Positions 38,267 through 46,856 of a stretch of 64,000 nt of DNA are shown here, one piece after another; the first letter of the stretch is position 1, and each line of letters begins with the position of its first letter. The position numbers were made by a program, and so were the translations under genes. The notes below the pieces were generated by a model. It saw only the letters and a list, made by a program, of their open reading frames with translations. It was not told the origin of the DNA and ran no database searches. The DNA is from Rothia sp035916755 (GTDB lineage Bacteria; Actinomycetota; Actinomycetes; Actinomycetales; Micrococcaceae), in the NCBI RefSeq assembly GCF_035916755.1, contig NZ_JAYWIX010000001.1:1-64000 (forward strand). Direction: 5' to 3'.

Positions 38267-38327
38267 GGTCTTTCTTCGGGGGAGGGGCTACAGGACTGAA
38301 ACACCAACAGGCAGGGGGGCGGAAGGT

Positions 38328-38837
38328 TCAGAAGAGTCTGCCCTCTTCCTCCGCCGTCGGCTCCTCAAGGGTCAACAGGTAATCCTTGCGGTCCAGCCCG
38401 CCAGCATACCCGGTGAGTTTGCCGTCCGCCGCCACCACTCTGTGGCAGGGGATGAAAAGAGCGATACGGTTGCGGCCCACAGCCTGGCCCACCGCCTGCG
38501 CGGGCGCGCCAGGCCCCACTATCCTAGAAATAGCGCCATAGGTGGTGGTATACCCGAAAGGAATATCACGCAGCGCCGCCCACACCGCCAACTGAAAATC
38601 CGTACCGTCCGGCGCCAATGGAACCTCAAAGACAGTACGCTCACCGGCAAAATACTCCAAAAGCTCAGCCTGCGCCTGTGTGAGCACCTCACAGTCCGTC
38701 ACTTCAACACGCCTACCCAGCTCATCATCACCCGGCATATGCGCCTGCCCGGTAAACCAGGCACCCGTCAGCGCCTCGCCGTCAGACGCCAAAATCATCT
38801 CACCCAAAGGAGTAGAAGTATGCGCGTGGTAGGTCAT
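38328..38837 (-). CDS. ogt: methylated-DNA--[protein]-cysteine S-methyltransferase
   Basis: 169-aa O6-alkylguanine-DNA alkyltransferase. The active-site IPCHRVV has acceptor Cys131; FQLAVWAALRDIPFGYTTTYGAIS is the DNA-binding helix-turn-helix segment, and GYAGGLDRKDYLL the C-terminal fold motif. It directly reverses O6-methylguanine damage by suicidal methyl transfer. RBS GAGGA. Part of the ogt/tag/alkB cluster. Confidence 0.94.
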   Translation of the reverse strand: MTYHAHTSTPLGEMILASDGEALTGAWFTGQAHMPGDDELGRRVEVTDCEVLTQAQAELLEYFAGERTVFEVPLAPDGTDFQLAVWAALRDIPFGYTTTYGAISRIVGPGAPAQAVGQAVGRNRIALFIPCHRVVAADGKLTGYAGGLDRKDYLLTLEEPTAEEEGRLF

Positions 38838-38948
38838 GATGGGTCCTCACATGGTGCTCACTCTTATACCTAGAATACCCGGTCAGACGGATGGGGAACT
38901 TGCTCAACTCCATGCGTGCGACCAGCTTGAGCCCGCAGATAAAACACA

Positions 38949-38963
38949 TGATAACGATTCTCA
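38949..38963. promoter_or_regulatory. Fur/Zur-like operator
   Basis: TGATAACGATTCTCA, an imperfect 15-bp palindrome of form TGANAANNNTTNTCA, resembles Zur and Fur boxes of actinobacteria. It overlaps the -35 region of the methyltransferase gene, whose -10 TAAGCT is at 38971-38976. Confidence 0.5.
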
Positions 38964-38983
38964 ACAGTAGTAAGCTGGTAGCC

Positions 38984-39682
38984 ATGACCCACAGCAACAC
39001 TGCCCACCAACGCACCCCGTCGGCTCGGCCCGCTACCCCCAACGCAGAAACCAGCGCCAGCCACCGCGACTCCTGGAACAACATCTACCTGGAGAAAGAA
39101 CAGCGGTGGTCCGGCAAACCCAACCCCACCCTCATCGACCTCATTGGCGACCGCCAGCCCACCAGCGTCCTCGACCTGGGCAGCGGCGAAGGCGGCGACG
39201 TCATCTGGCTAGCCCAGCAAGGCTGGACGGCAACAGGCATTGACCTCTCCGACGTCGCCGTAGAACGCGCCACAGCAGCTGCCCAGAAAGCCGGGGTACA
39301 GGTAACCTTTATCGCCGCCGACCTCACCGACTGGGGAACCGGGCAAAGCTTCGACCTCATTGTTTCCAGCTTCCTGCAATCCCACTTCACCGACCTTGAC
39401 CGTGTAGGAATCTTTAAGCAGGCACTGGAATTGCTGACCGTGGGCGGTGAACTCATAGCAATTTCCCACGCCGGGCTGCCCAGTTTCGTCAAAGATCACG
39501 ACCCGCGCCTACAGAGCCAGCACTTCCTGCCCGTACCCGCTGACGAAGCCCGTGCCCTTACAGAACAGGACCGCAGATTTACGGTCATCCGGGCTGATGA
39601 GGTCACCCGGCAGGTTACCTCACCCGATGGCGAAACCGGTACCATCGCGGATGGCGTGCTGGTTATCCGCCGGGTCAGTTAG
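38984..39682 (+). CDS. class I SAM-dependent methyltransferase
   Basis: 232-aa methyltransferase read from ATG 38984; the frame is open to 38891 but that would cover the promoter. The SAM motif I is VLDLGSGEGGD, with GIDLSDVAVERA as motif II and FDLIVSSFLQSHF around motif IV. Such stand-alone small enzymes resemble the TehB/UbiE-like group that acts on thiols, metalloids or small molecules; the substrate is unknown. The leaderless-type promoter (TAAGCT seven bases before the ATG) is overlapped by a Fur/Zur-like box. It lies divergent from ogt and convergent with tag. Confidence 0.8.
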   Translation: MTHSNTAHQRTPSARPATPNAETSASHRDSWNNIYLEKEQRWSGKPNPTLIDLIGDRQPTSVLDLGSGEGGDVIWLAQQGWTATGIDLSDVAVERATAAAQKAGVQVTFIAADLTDWGTGQSFDLIVSSFLQSHFTDLDRVGIFKQALELLTVGGELIAISHAGLPSFVKDHDPRLQSQHFLPVPADEARALTEQDRRFTVIRADEVTRQVTSPDGETGTIADGVLVIRRVS

Positions 39683-39693
39683 GGGGGACACTG

Positions 39694-40359
39694 CTAGGTG
39701 GGGTAGATCCCTGAGATACCCCGCCGGTGGGTGCCAACCGGATGGGTATCGATGATACCGATAGCCTCCATGAGGGCATAGGCGCTGGTGGGGCCCATAA
39801 AACCGATACCCCGCTTCTTCAGCGCCTTCGCCAGCGCGGTAGAAACCGCGTCGCTGGTCGGTACCTCCCAAACGTTACGGGGTAGGGGAGTAACCTGCGG
39901 CTTGAAACCCCACACCAGGGCGGGCAACCCCGGCTCCACCAGGAGCCTAACGGCAGGCTCAACCCCGCTGGTCCTCGCACGCTCCACCTCAAACCCCTGC
40001 AACTCCGGCGCCCCGCTAGCGGCAAGCTCCCGCAATTCCAGCGTCACCCGCGCATTCTTAATAGCCGCGCGAATCTTGCCCCGGTGCCGAATAATCCGGG
40101 CGTCCCCAGCAAGACGCTCAACATCCTCCTCCGTAAAACCGGCAACCGCCTCTGGCTCAAAACCAGCAAAAAGCTCCCGGAAAGCCTCCCTCTTCACCAG
40201 CACCGTGCGCCAGGACAACCCCGCCTGAAACCCCTCCAAACACAGCCGCTCAAACACGCCGTGCTCGCTGGTGACGGGCACACCCCACTCGGTGTCATAG
40301 TAGGTACGCATAAGGTCATCAGACTCAGCCCACGCCGGACGGACCAGCTGTTCTTCCAT
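39694..40359 (-). CDS. tag: DNA-3-methyladenine glycosylase I
   Basis: 221-aa TAG-family glycosylase excising 3-methyladenine. Starts at ATG 40359, with AGGAGGT seven bases upstream; the frame is open 30 bp more into alkB. Motifs: YYDTEWGVPVTSEHGVFERLCLEGFQAGLSW, IIRHRGKIRAAIKNA and GIGFMGPTSAYALMEAIG, in short conserved blocks. Of the four zinc-snap residues of E. coli Tag (two Cys, two His), only a C-terminal His seems kept, so this is a zinc-less variant. It follows alkB by 22 nt, so the two are likely cotranscribed. Confidence 0.9.
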   Translation of the reverse strand: MEEQLVRPAWAESDDLMRTYYDTEWGVPVTSEHGVFERLCLEGFQAGLSWRTVLVKREAFRELFAGFEPEAVAGFTEEDVERLAGDARIIRHRGKIRAAIKNARVTLELRELAASGAPELQGFEVERARTSGVEPAVRLLVEPGLPALVWGFKPQVTPLPRNVWEVPTSDAVSTALAKALKKRGIGFMGPTSAYALMEAIGIIDTHPVGTHRRGISGIYPT

Positions 40360-40381
40360 AGGACTTACCTCCTGCTGGGTT

Positions 40382-41140
40382 CTAGGCAAGCGGCAGACCT
40401 GCCTCTTCTAGGGGCGCCAGCCCGGTGTAGCGCAGGGTCAGATTGAACCTGCCCTCGGTCAGCCCCACCCGCGCAAAATCAGTAGCGTACGGCATGGTGC
40501 CCGGCTCAATGCGCGGCACCCCGTGGAACATAAACCGGCTCGGTCCACCAAACACCACCAGGTCACCGGACGCCAACCTAAAGTCCCTATAGGGTTTATT
40601 ACGGTGCTCGGTATTTCCAGCCCGGAACAGCGCCGTATCACCGATGGACAGGGACACCACCGGCGCACTGGACCGCTCCTCCTTATCCTGGTGCATACCC
40701 ATCGACGCCTGCGGGCTGTAGTAGTTAATCAGCGCCATATCCGGTGTGTAGTCCTGCGCCCATCCGGAAAGCTCATCACCGCGCAACCCCGGCCAGCCCG
40801 GAGCAACCTCGGGGCGGTAAACGTCCGCCAGGGCAGACCTGCCAGCCTTCACCATCCACTGCGGTAGTGGCGGAACGGCGTCCATCTTAAACTCGGGAGC
40901 CTCCCGCATATAGCGGTAGTTGCTCCAGTGCCACCCCAGCGTAGTGAGTTCCACCGACATTTTCCTGCCATAAATCTCGGGGCTGTGCACGGGGATTCCA
41001 TCGCGCGCTATGCGCTGAAACTCACGCACCATAAATAACTGCTGCTCCAAGGTCAGCCAGCCGGGAATATGCACCACCCCGGGCAGGACCTCACGGGCAC
41101 GGCGGGGGAGCATAGCGTCAGCAAAAAGGGAATCAGACAC
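40382..41140 (-). CDS. alkB: AlkB-type alpha-ketoglutarate-dependent dioxygenase
   Basis: 252-aa Fe(II)/2-oxoglutarate oxygenase that oxidatively removes N1-methyladenine and N3-methylcytosine lesions. The HxD iron motif is in MHQDKEE, the distal His in FHGVPRI, and the 2-oxoglutarate Arg in RFNLTLR. NYYSPQASMGMHQD and LSIGDTALFR are typical of AlkB. GTG start at 41140, preceded by GAGGAGG ten bases upstream. First gene of an alkB-tag pair. Confidence 0.92.
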   Translation of the reverse strand: MSDSLFADAMLPRRAREVLPGVVHIPGWLTLEQQLFMVREFQRIARDGIPVHSPEIYGRKMSVELTTLGWHWSNYRYMREAPEFKMDAVPPLPQWMVKAGRSALADVYRPEVAPGWPGLRGDELSGWAQDYTPDMALINYYSPQASMGMHQDKEERSSAPVVSLSIGDTALFRAGNTEHRNKPYRDFRLASGDLVVFGGPSRFMFHGVPRIEPGTMPYATDFARVGLTEGRFNLTLRYTGLAPLEEAGLPLA

Positions 41141-41344
41141 CGCAGGTACGCCTCCTCAATAAGGGTCAGCCGGGCACGCCCTGCCCGATCCTACCCAGCC
41201 TACCGAACCGGGAGCACTCGTGAGATTCCCGAATGCCCTGAACCAGATGGTGAGCAGAGCATGAGGTCCATATGTTCTGCGTCTATATTGGACTAGAGAT
41301 TCTTCTGCCTGTGCCCTTCATATGGTAGTCTGAAGTCAACCGTT

Positions 41345-41382
41345 CAGCCCGCCCCAACGATTTTTCGTTTGGGAGTGGGCTG
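41345..41382 (+). ncRNA. structured leader / candidate ncRNA upstream of abi
   Basis: A 16-bp imperfect hairpin: CAGCCCGCCCCAACGA (41345-41360) pairs with TCGTTTGGGAGTGGGCTG (41365-41382) with two bulges and a TTTT loop. It ends 32 bp before the abi ATG. Only GATCTTTAAG follows, so it is a weak terminator at best. A possible TAGTCT -10 at 41326-41331 would start transcription just before it. Structured RNAs upstream of AbiF-type genes have been reported as RNA antitoxins; assignment here is inference. Confidence 0.4.
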
Positions 41383-41414
41383 GATCTTTAAGCACATAGA
41401 CAAGGGAGTTCTAT

Positions 41415-42359
41415 ATGCCTAAATCCCTAAAACCGGCTACCACGGCCGCCCAACAAATTGCCCTGTTACGTTTCCGAGGTATGGAAGTAGAACATAATCT
41501 GGCTGAACAGTGGCTGTCCAATGTGGGCTATTACCGGCTTTCAGCCTACTGGTACCCCGCATGGCTTAGCCACGGAGACAGCCAGCACGACAAATTTAGG
41601 CCCGGTACTTCTTTTGCGCACGCTGTTGAACTTTATGAAGCAGACCGAAAGCTCCGAACTCTCATACACGATGGGGTAGAACGAGTTGAGGTGGCTATGC
41701 GGACTTGAGTCGGGGAGAGACTCTGTAAAATTTCCCCTACTTTTTATCAAGCACCGGAAAACTTTCGTCCAAGTTTCAAACATGACAACTGGCTCAGAAC
41801 AGCTGAAAAACGAATTGCCCGTGTAGGACGGCAGAACGAAGCAATCAAACACTATCAGAATGAATACGGCGGACATTTTCCCTTTTGGGTCCTAGCAGAA
41901 GTCCTAGATTTCTCTGATATTTCCCGGATGTTTGATGGTTTGCGTTCCGCTGACCAGAGGGCTGTCGCAGAAGGTCTAGGCTTGTTATGCGACCTTGCAA
42001 AACTATCAAAAAATCAGCAACAAAAGGTGAAAAATAGTTCGCCGTTGGCTCGTTGGCTAGAGCAACTTACCATCGTTAGGAATACCTGCGCCCACCACAG
42101 CAGGCTGTGGAACAAGTCTTTCACTCCCGCGCCAACTGCTGCTTTAAAGACTCAACAAGTTTTTGCTTTCCTACCCGAAGGGCAGAGCGAACGTATCTTC
42201 GGAGCAATCCTTGTTATGGCGCACATTCTGAGAGAGGTTTCTCCAGGTACAACATGGCCAGAAAAAGTTGCCCACCTCATTCATACCGAGTTCCGCTCCA
42301 ACCCACTGGTTGAGGATAGAAGTCTGGGGATTCCTCCAGGCTGGACCGGAAAATTTTAG
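41415..42359 (+). pseudogene. Abi_2/AbiF-family HEPN abortive-infection gene, interrupted by TGA
   Basis: A 314-codon frame that is intact except for a TGA at 41706-41708. The N-terminal part has QQIALLRFRGMEVE, NVGYYRLSAYWYP, GTSFAHAVELYEADRKLRTL and VERVEVAMRT just before the stop. After it, VGERL, HYQNEYGG, PFWVLAEVLDFSDISRMF, LEQLTIVRNTCAHHSRLWN complete the Abi_2 family pattern. The HEPN motif RNTCAH (residues 222-227, RX4H) is kept. TGA for CGA (Arg) would be a single transition. A downstream ATG at 41928 could yield 143 aa including the HEPN motif. RBS AAGGGAG at 41402-41408 region. AT-richer than its neighbours, suggesting transfer. Confidence 0.8.
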
Positions 42360-42394
42360 ACATTCCATCTGCATATCCAGCAATGACAGTGACA

Positions 42395-42439
42395 AAGCCC
42401 GGTACCCCAAACCGTTAACAGGTTTGGACCACCGGGCTT
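42395..42439. terminator. bidirectional hairpin between abi and glpK
   Basis: AAGCCCGGT (42395-42403) pairs with ACCGGGCTT (42431-42439), with an inner CCAAACC/GGTTTGG stem. It lies between convergent genes; T-runs are short on both sides. Confidence 0.65.
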
Positions 42440-42471
42440 AACGTAGCTAGAGCCTAACTCACCTTACCGGT

Positions 42472-44025
42472 TTAGGCGGTTTCTACGTCCTCATCAACCC
42501 AGTCCAGGGTCTTAGAGACAGCCTTCTTCCACAGACGGTACTGGCGCTCGACCTCGTCCTTGTCCATCTGGGGTTCCCAGCGCTTGTCTTCGGACCAGTT
42601 GTCGATGACGTCCTGCTCGCCCTCCCAGAAGCCGACGGCGATACCGGCAGCGTAGGCGGCACCCAGGGCAGTAGTTTCAATGACCTTGGGGCGGATGACG
42701 GGTACGCCCAGCAGGTCAGCCTGGAACTGCATGAGGAACTCGTTGGCGGTCATACCGCCGTCCACGCGCAGCTCCTCAAGTTCCACGTTGGTGCCGGCAG
42801 TCTCGGCATCGGCGTTCATGGCGTCCAGCACTTCGCGGGTCTGGAAGGCGGTTGCCTCAAGGGCGGCGCGGACGATGTGGGCGCGGTTGACGTAGCGGGT
42901 CAGGCCAACGATGACACCGCGGGCATCTGACTTCCAGTGGGGTGCGAAGAGGCCGGAGAAGGCGGGGACGACGTAGGCGCCGCCGGAGTTCTCAACGCTG
43001 GTGGCCAGCTCTTCTGACTCGGCGGCGTTGTCGATCATCTTGAGGTTGTCGCGCAGCCACTGAATCAGGGAGCCGGAGACAGCAACAGAACCTTCGAGGG
43101 CGTAGACGGGGTCGGCGTCGCCCAGCTTGTAGGCCACGGTGGTGAGCAGGCCGTTTTCTGAGATGACGGGCTTGTTGCCGGTGTTCATAAGCATGAAGTT
43201 ACCGGTGCCGTAGGTGTTCTTGGCCATGCCCTTTTCGAAACAGGCCTGGCCGAAGGTTGCTGCCTGCTGATCGCCCAGAATACCTGAGATGGGGGTGCCG
43301 TTGAGCAGGCCCTTGGGGCGGCCGTAGCCGTAAACTTCGGAGGAAGACTTGATCTCGGGCAGCATGCTCATGGGAATGCCCATGTCGGCGGCGATGGATT
43401 CGTCCCATTCCAGGGTCTTGATGTTCATCAGCAGGGTGCGAGAAGCGTTGGTCACGTCGGTGACGTGCACGCCGCCCTCTACACCGCCGGTCAGGTTCCA
43501 GAGCACCCAGGTGTCGGTGTTGCCGAAGAGCAGGTCGCCTGCTTCTGCCTTCTCGCGGGCACCTTCGACGTTGTCGAGGATCCACTTGACCTTGGGGCCT
43601 GAGAAGTAGGTAGCCAGGTTGAGGCCGACGATGTCGTGGTACTTGCCGGGGCCTTCTTCGCCGCCGAGCTCGTCACAGATTTTCTGGGTGCGGGTGTCCT
43701 GCCAGACAATGGCGTTGTAGACGGGCTTACCGGTGTTCTTGTCCCAGACAACGGCGGTTTCACGCTGGTTGGTGATACCGACGGCTGCGATTTCGTGGTG
43801 GTTGACCTCAGCCTTGGTGAGGGCTTCACCCACGGACTTACGCACGTTTTCCCAGATTTCCATGGGGTTGTGCTCAACCCAGCCGGCCTTGGGGAAAATC
43901 TGCTCGTGTTCGTGCTGGCCGACGCTCTTGATTTCACCGGACTTGGTGAAGAGGATGGCGCGGGAGCTGGTGGTGCCCTGGTCGATGGAGAGCACGTACT
44001 TCTTACGTTCGGGGAGCTGCGACAT
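42472..44025 (-). CDS. glpK: glycerol kinase
   Basis: 517-aa FGGY-family kinase phosphorylating glycerol to glycerol 3-phosphate. SIDQGTTSSRAILF is the N-terminal phosphate-binding motif, WVEHNPMEIWENV and NAIVWQDTRT line the substrate site, and LRVDGGMTANEFLMQ is the C-terminal FGGY-type signature with ATP site. Length is usual (about 500). It is the last gene of glpD-glpF-glpK. Confidence 0.96.
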   Translation of the reverse strand: MSQLPERKKYVLSIDQGTTSSRAILFTKSGEIKSVGQHEHEQIFPKAGWVEHNPMEIWENVRKSVGEALTKAEVNHHEIAAVGITNQRETAVVWDKNTGKPVYNAIVWQDTRTQKICDELGGEEGPGKYHDIVGLNLATYFSGPKVKWILDNVEGAREKAEAGDLLFGNTDTWVLWNLTGGVEGGVHVTDVTNASRTLLMNIKTLEWDESIAADMGIPMSMLPEIKSSSEVYGYGRPKGLLNGTPISGILGDQQAATFGQACFEKGMAKNTYGTGNFMLMNTGNKPVISENGLLTTVAYKLGDADPVYALEGSVAVSGSLIQWLRDNLKMIDNAAESEELATSVENSGGAYVVPAFSGLFAPHWKSDARGVIVGLTRYVNRAHIVRAALEATAFQTREVLDAMNADAETAGTNVELEELRVDGGMTANEFLMQFQADLLGVPVIRPKVIETTALGAAYAAGIAVGFWEGEQDVIDNWSEDKRWEPQMDKDEVERQYRLWKKAVSKTLDWVDEDVETA

Positions 44026-44109
44026 GGTTTTTCTCTTTTCGTGTGTGCGCCGTCCTTGGCGCGGTAAGGGGTTGTTTTTAGTTTAGGGCGCGGACGCCGG
44101 TGGGCCGGC

Positions 44110-44907
44110 TTAGACCAGCAGAGCAGGGACGAGGATGGCGGCTGCGGCTGCGCCGATGAGGGGACCGACAACGGGAACCCAGGCGTAGGCCCAGTCGGAG
44201 GCTCCCTTACCCTTGATGGGCATGAGGGCGTGGGCAATACGGGGAGCCAGGTCGCGGGCTGGGTTGATAGCGTAGCCGGTGGGGGTGCCCAGGGAGAGGC
44301 CGATGGCTACAACGATGAAGGCAACTGCCAGGGGCCCTAGACCTGAAGGGGTGCTGCCGGAGGCCAGTACGAAGCCAACCAGGACGAAGGCACCGAAAGC
44401 TTCGGTCACGGTATTCCAACCGTAGGAACGAATAGCAGGAGCGGTAGAGAAGATACCTTTGGTGGTACCGGGCTCTGCCTCATCGAAGTGCTTCTTGTAG
44501 ACCAGGTAGGCACCCCAGGCACCGAGGAAGGCACCGATCATCTGGGCAGCTACGTAAACGAAGAAGTTGCCCATGGTGGGTGAGATTCCGGGTGCGAAGT
44601 CGCCGCCGGAAACCAGCAGACCCAGGGTGACAGCGGGGTTGAGGTGAGCACCTGAAGGGGCAGACATATAAACGGCGGCGAACACCGCAAAGCCCCAGCC
44701 GAAGGCGATGGTCAGCCAGTCAGTATTTTTAGCAGCTGACTTGGGCAGGGTAACTGCGGCACACACGCCAGCACCCAGCAGAATCAGAATGCCGGTACCG
44801 ATAACTTCAGAAACAAAAGCGCCAAGCAGGGTCGCATTGCCCTCTGCTGAGATAAGGGCGCTTGCCTGGATGCTAGCGTCAGCGCCAGCGACCAGTAGTG
44901 AGCTCAT
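44110..44907 (-). CDS. glpF: glycerol uptake facilitator (MIP channel)
   Basis: 265-aa aquaglyceroporin with six membrane helices and two half-helices. The NPA boxes are HLNPAVTLG and INPARDLAPR, the latter carrying the selectivity-filter arginine. It admits glycerol by facilitated diffusion. An N-terminal stretch of about 25 residues before the first helix is unusual but includes no signal. It lies 84 nt upstream of glpK and 76 nt downstream of glpD. Confidence 0.94.
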   Translation of the reverse strand: MSSLLVAGADASIQASALISAEGNATLLGAFVSEVIGTGILILLGAGVCAAVTLPKSAAKNTDWLTIAFGWGFAVFAAVYMSAPSGAHLNPAVTLGLLVSGGDFAPGISPTMGNFFVYVAAQMIGAFLGAWGAYLVYKKHFDEAEPGTTKGIFSTAPAIRSYGWNTVTEAFGAFVLVGFVLASGSTPSGLGPLAVAFIVVAIGLSLGTPTGYAINPARDLAPRIAHALMPIKGKGASDWAYAWVPVVGPLIGAAAAAILVPALLV

Positions 44908-44983
44908 CGTTGACCTCGTATTTTCTGTGTGGGCCGGGTGCCCGAAACGGGCACCCGGCGGTTGTTAGTGATTAATGGTTGTT

Positions 44984-46747
44984 TTAGTGGAGAGTAGTGA
45001 CAGGACGTCGGGGAGCCACGTGGGTTGCCCCGAGTACCTCAGCCGCGGCGTCCGCGTCCTCGGTATGAGTTTCAGCTGCGGCGATAGCCTCAACCCGCTC
45101 GGCGTAAATCGCCTTTTCGCGGGCCACGGTGGCCTCGTCCCAGCCAAGCTCAGCGGCCATAATCTCAAGAATCTCGTCGGCGGCGGACAGGCCGCGGTCG
45201 GTAGCCTCAAGATCCAGACGGACGCGGCGCACCAGCACGTCCTCAAGGTGCAGGGCACCTTCGGCACGCACGGCCATGGCCACATCGGCCCGCAGGAACT
45301 GGGGTGCCTGCGCCAGGGGAGTACCCAGGGCAGGGTCTTCCTTGATGAGGGCGATAATATCGGCCAGCTCAGCGCCGTAGCGCTCCAGCAGGTGCTCCAC
45401 GCGGGCAGCATCCCAGCCGTTCTCAGCGGCCAGCGCATCGGCGCGGGCAGCCAAAGCTTCATAACCTTCAGCACCGACCAGCTTGATGTTCTCGGTGACA
45501 GAAGGCAGGGTCTTAGCGCGGTCGCCCAGGGCAAAGTCCACGGCGTCCTCGGCCATCACACGGTAGGTGGTCAGCTTACCACCGGCAATAGCGCTCATAC
45601 CCGGGGCGATTTCCATGACGGTGTGCTCACGCGACACCTTGGTTGACGCAGCATTCTCACCCTTCTTAGCCACCGGCTGCAGCAGGGGTCGCAGACCAGC
45701 GTAAGAGCTAATGATATCGGCCTCGGTCAGCTCATCGGCAATCAGCTTATTCGCCTGGTCGAGCACATAGCGAATATCGGCCTTGGTGGCGACGGGGCGC
45801 TCGCGGTCTTCGGTGTAGGGGGTGTCGGTGGTGCCGATGATCCAGTAGCGCTGCCAGGGGATGATGAAGAGCACGGACTTTTCGGTCTTGGTGAAGATAC
45901 CGCTGGTTGCCTTGATGCGGTCACGGGGCACGGTGATGTGCACGCCCTTAGAAGCCAGCACCTTCAAACCCTGGTCCTTGGTCGCCATGGACTCTGACTC
46001 TTCGGTCCACACGCCGGTTGCGTTGATAATGTGGGTGGCCTTGACGGTCTTCTCGTCGCCGGTTTCAAGGTCAACGATCTGGGCGCCGGTGACTCGCCCG
46101 GTGGCGTCCTTGTTGATAGCGGTGACCTGGGTGCGGGAGGCTGCCAGGGCGCCGTAGCCTGCGGCAGTGCGGACGAGGTCGATGACTAGGCGGGCGTCGT
46201 CCACGCGGGCATCATAGAACTGGATGGCGCCGGTGAAGGCTGAATCCTTGATGCCGGGGAAGACCTTCTTGGTGCCTTCCTTGGTGAAGTGGCGCTGGGC
46301 GGGCACGGTGCGGTGGCCGCCGGCACCGGCAAAGGCCATGGTGTCGTACATGCCGATACCCACGGCGGAGTAGGCACGCTCAATCACGGGCATCTTGAGG
46401 GGCCAGAGGAAAGGCTGAGCCTTGACCAAGTGGGGAGCGGTGCGTTCGAGCAGCAGGCCGCGTTCCTTGAGGGCTTCGGCAACCAGCTTGAAATCGAGGT
46501 TATAGAGGTAACGCAGGCCACCGTGCACGAGCTTGGAGGACCAAGCGCTGGTGCCAGCTGCCCAGTCGCCTGCCTCAACAATGGCGGTGCATAGGCCGCG
46601 GGTTGCGGCGTCCAGGGCGATGCCTGCGCCGGTCACGCCGCCGCCGATGATGAGGACGTCTACGCCCGCTTCATCGGTCATGGCGGCTAGGGCCTGGGTG
46701 CGGGTTTCTGCGGTGAGGTGGGACTGGGCGGTGAAGGTGGCAGTCAT
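44984..46747 (-). CDS. glpD: glycerol-3-phosphate dehydrogenase
   Basis: 587-aa FAD-dependent enzyme passing electrons from glycerol 3-phosphate to the quinone pool. The dinucleotide motif VLIIGGGVTGAGIALDAATRG lies near residues 33-53. VHGGLRYL, HITVPRDRI and IGTTDTPYTEDRE are family motifs, and a C-terminal DAO_C helical domain follows from about 410. Start set to ATG 46747 with AAGGAAG six bases upstream; the frame is open to 46795. It is divergent from a SorC-type regulator. Confidence 0.94.
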   Translation of the reverse strand: MTATFTAQSHLTAETRTQALAAMTDEAGVDVLIIGGGVTGAGIALDAATRGLCTAIVEAGDWAAGTSAWSSKLVHGGLRYLYNLDFKLVAEALKERGLLLERTAPHLVKAQPFLWPLKMPVIERAYSAVGIGMYDTMAFAGAGGHRTVPAQRHFTKEGTKKVFPGIKDSAFTGAIQFYDARVDDARLVIDLVRTAAGYGALAASRTQVTAINKDATGRVTGAQIVDLETGDEKTVKATHIINATGVWTEESESMATKDQGLKVLASKGVHITVPRDRIKATSGIFTKTEKSVLFIIPWQRYWIIGTTDTPYTEDRERPVATKADIRYVLDQANKLIADELTEADIISSYAGLRPLLQPVAKKGENAASTKVSREHTVMEIAPGMSAIAGGKLTTYRVMAEDAVDFALGDRAKTLPSVTENIKLVGAEGYEALAARADALAAENGWDAARVEHLLERYGAELADIIALIKEDPALGTPLAQAPQFLRADVAMAVRAEGALHLEDVLVRRVRLDLEATDRGLSAADEILEIMAAELGWDEATVAREKAIYAERVEAIAAAETHTEDADAAAEVLGATHVAPRRPVTTLH

Positions 46748-46828
46748 GGGAATCTTCCTTGCGACGGGTTGCCTGGCTAATGTCTTGGTCACCATTTCAA
46801 CTGTGCGAGCAAATAACCGCCAGCTCTG

Positions 46829-46842
46829 TGAACAAACGTTCA
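46829..46842. promoter_or_regulatory. SorC/DeoR-type operator in the glpD-regulator gap
   Basis: TGAACAAACGTTCA, an inverted repeat (TGAAC-N4-GTTCA). It ends two bases before the regulator's -10 (TAGAAT, 46845-46850). A TGAACAAA half-site recurs at 46861-46868 inside the first regulator codons. Confidence 0.6.
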
Positions 46843-46856
46843 GTTAGAATCGAATT

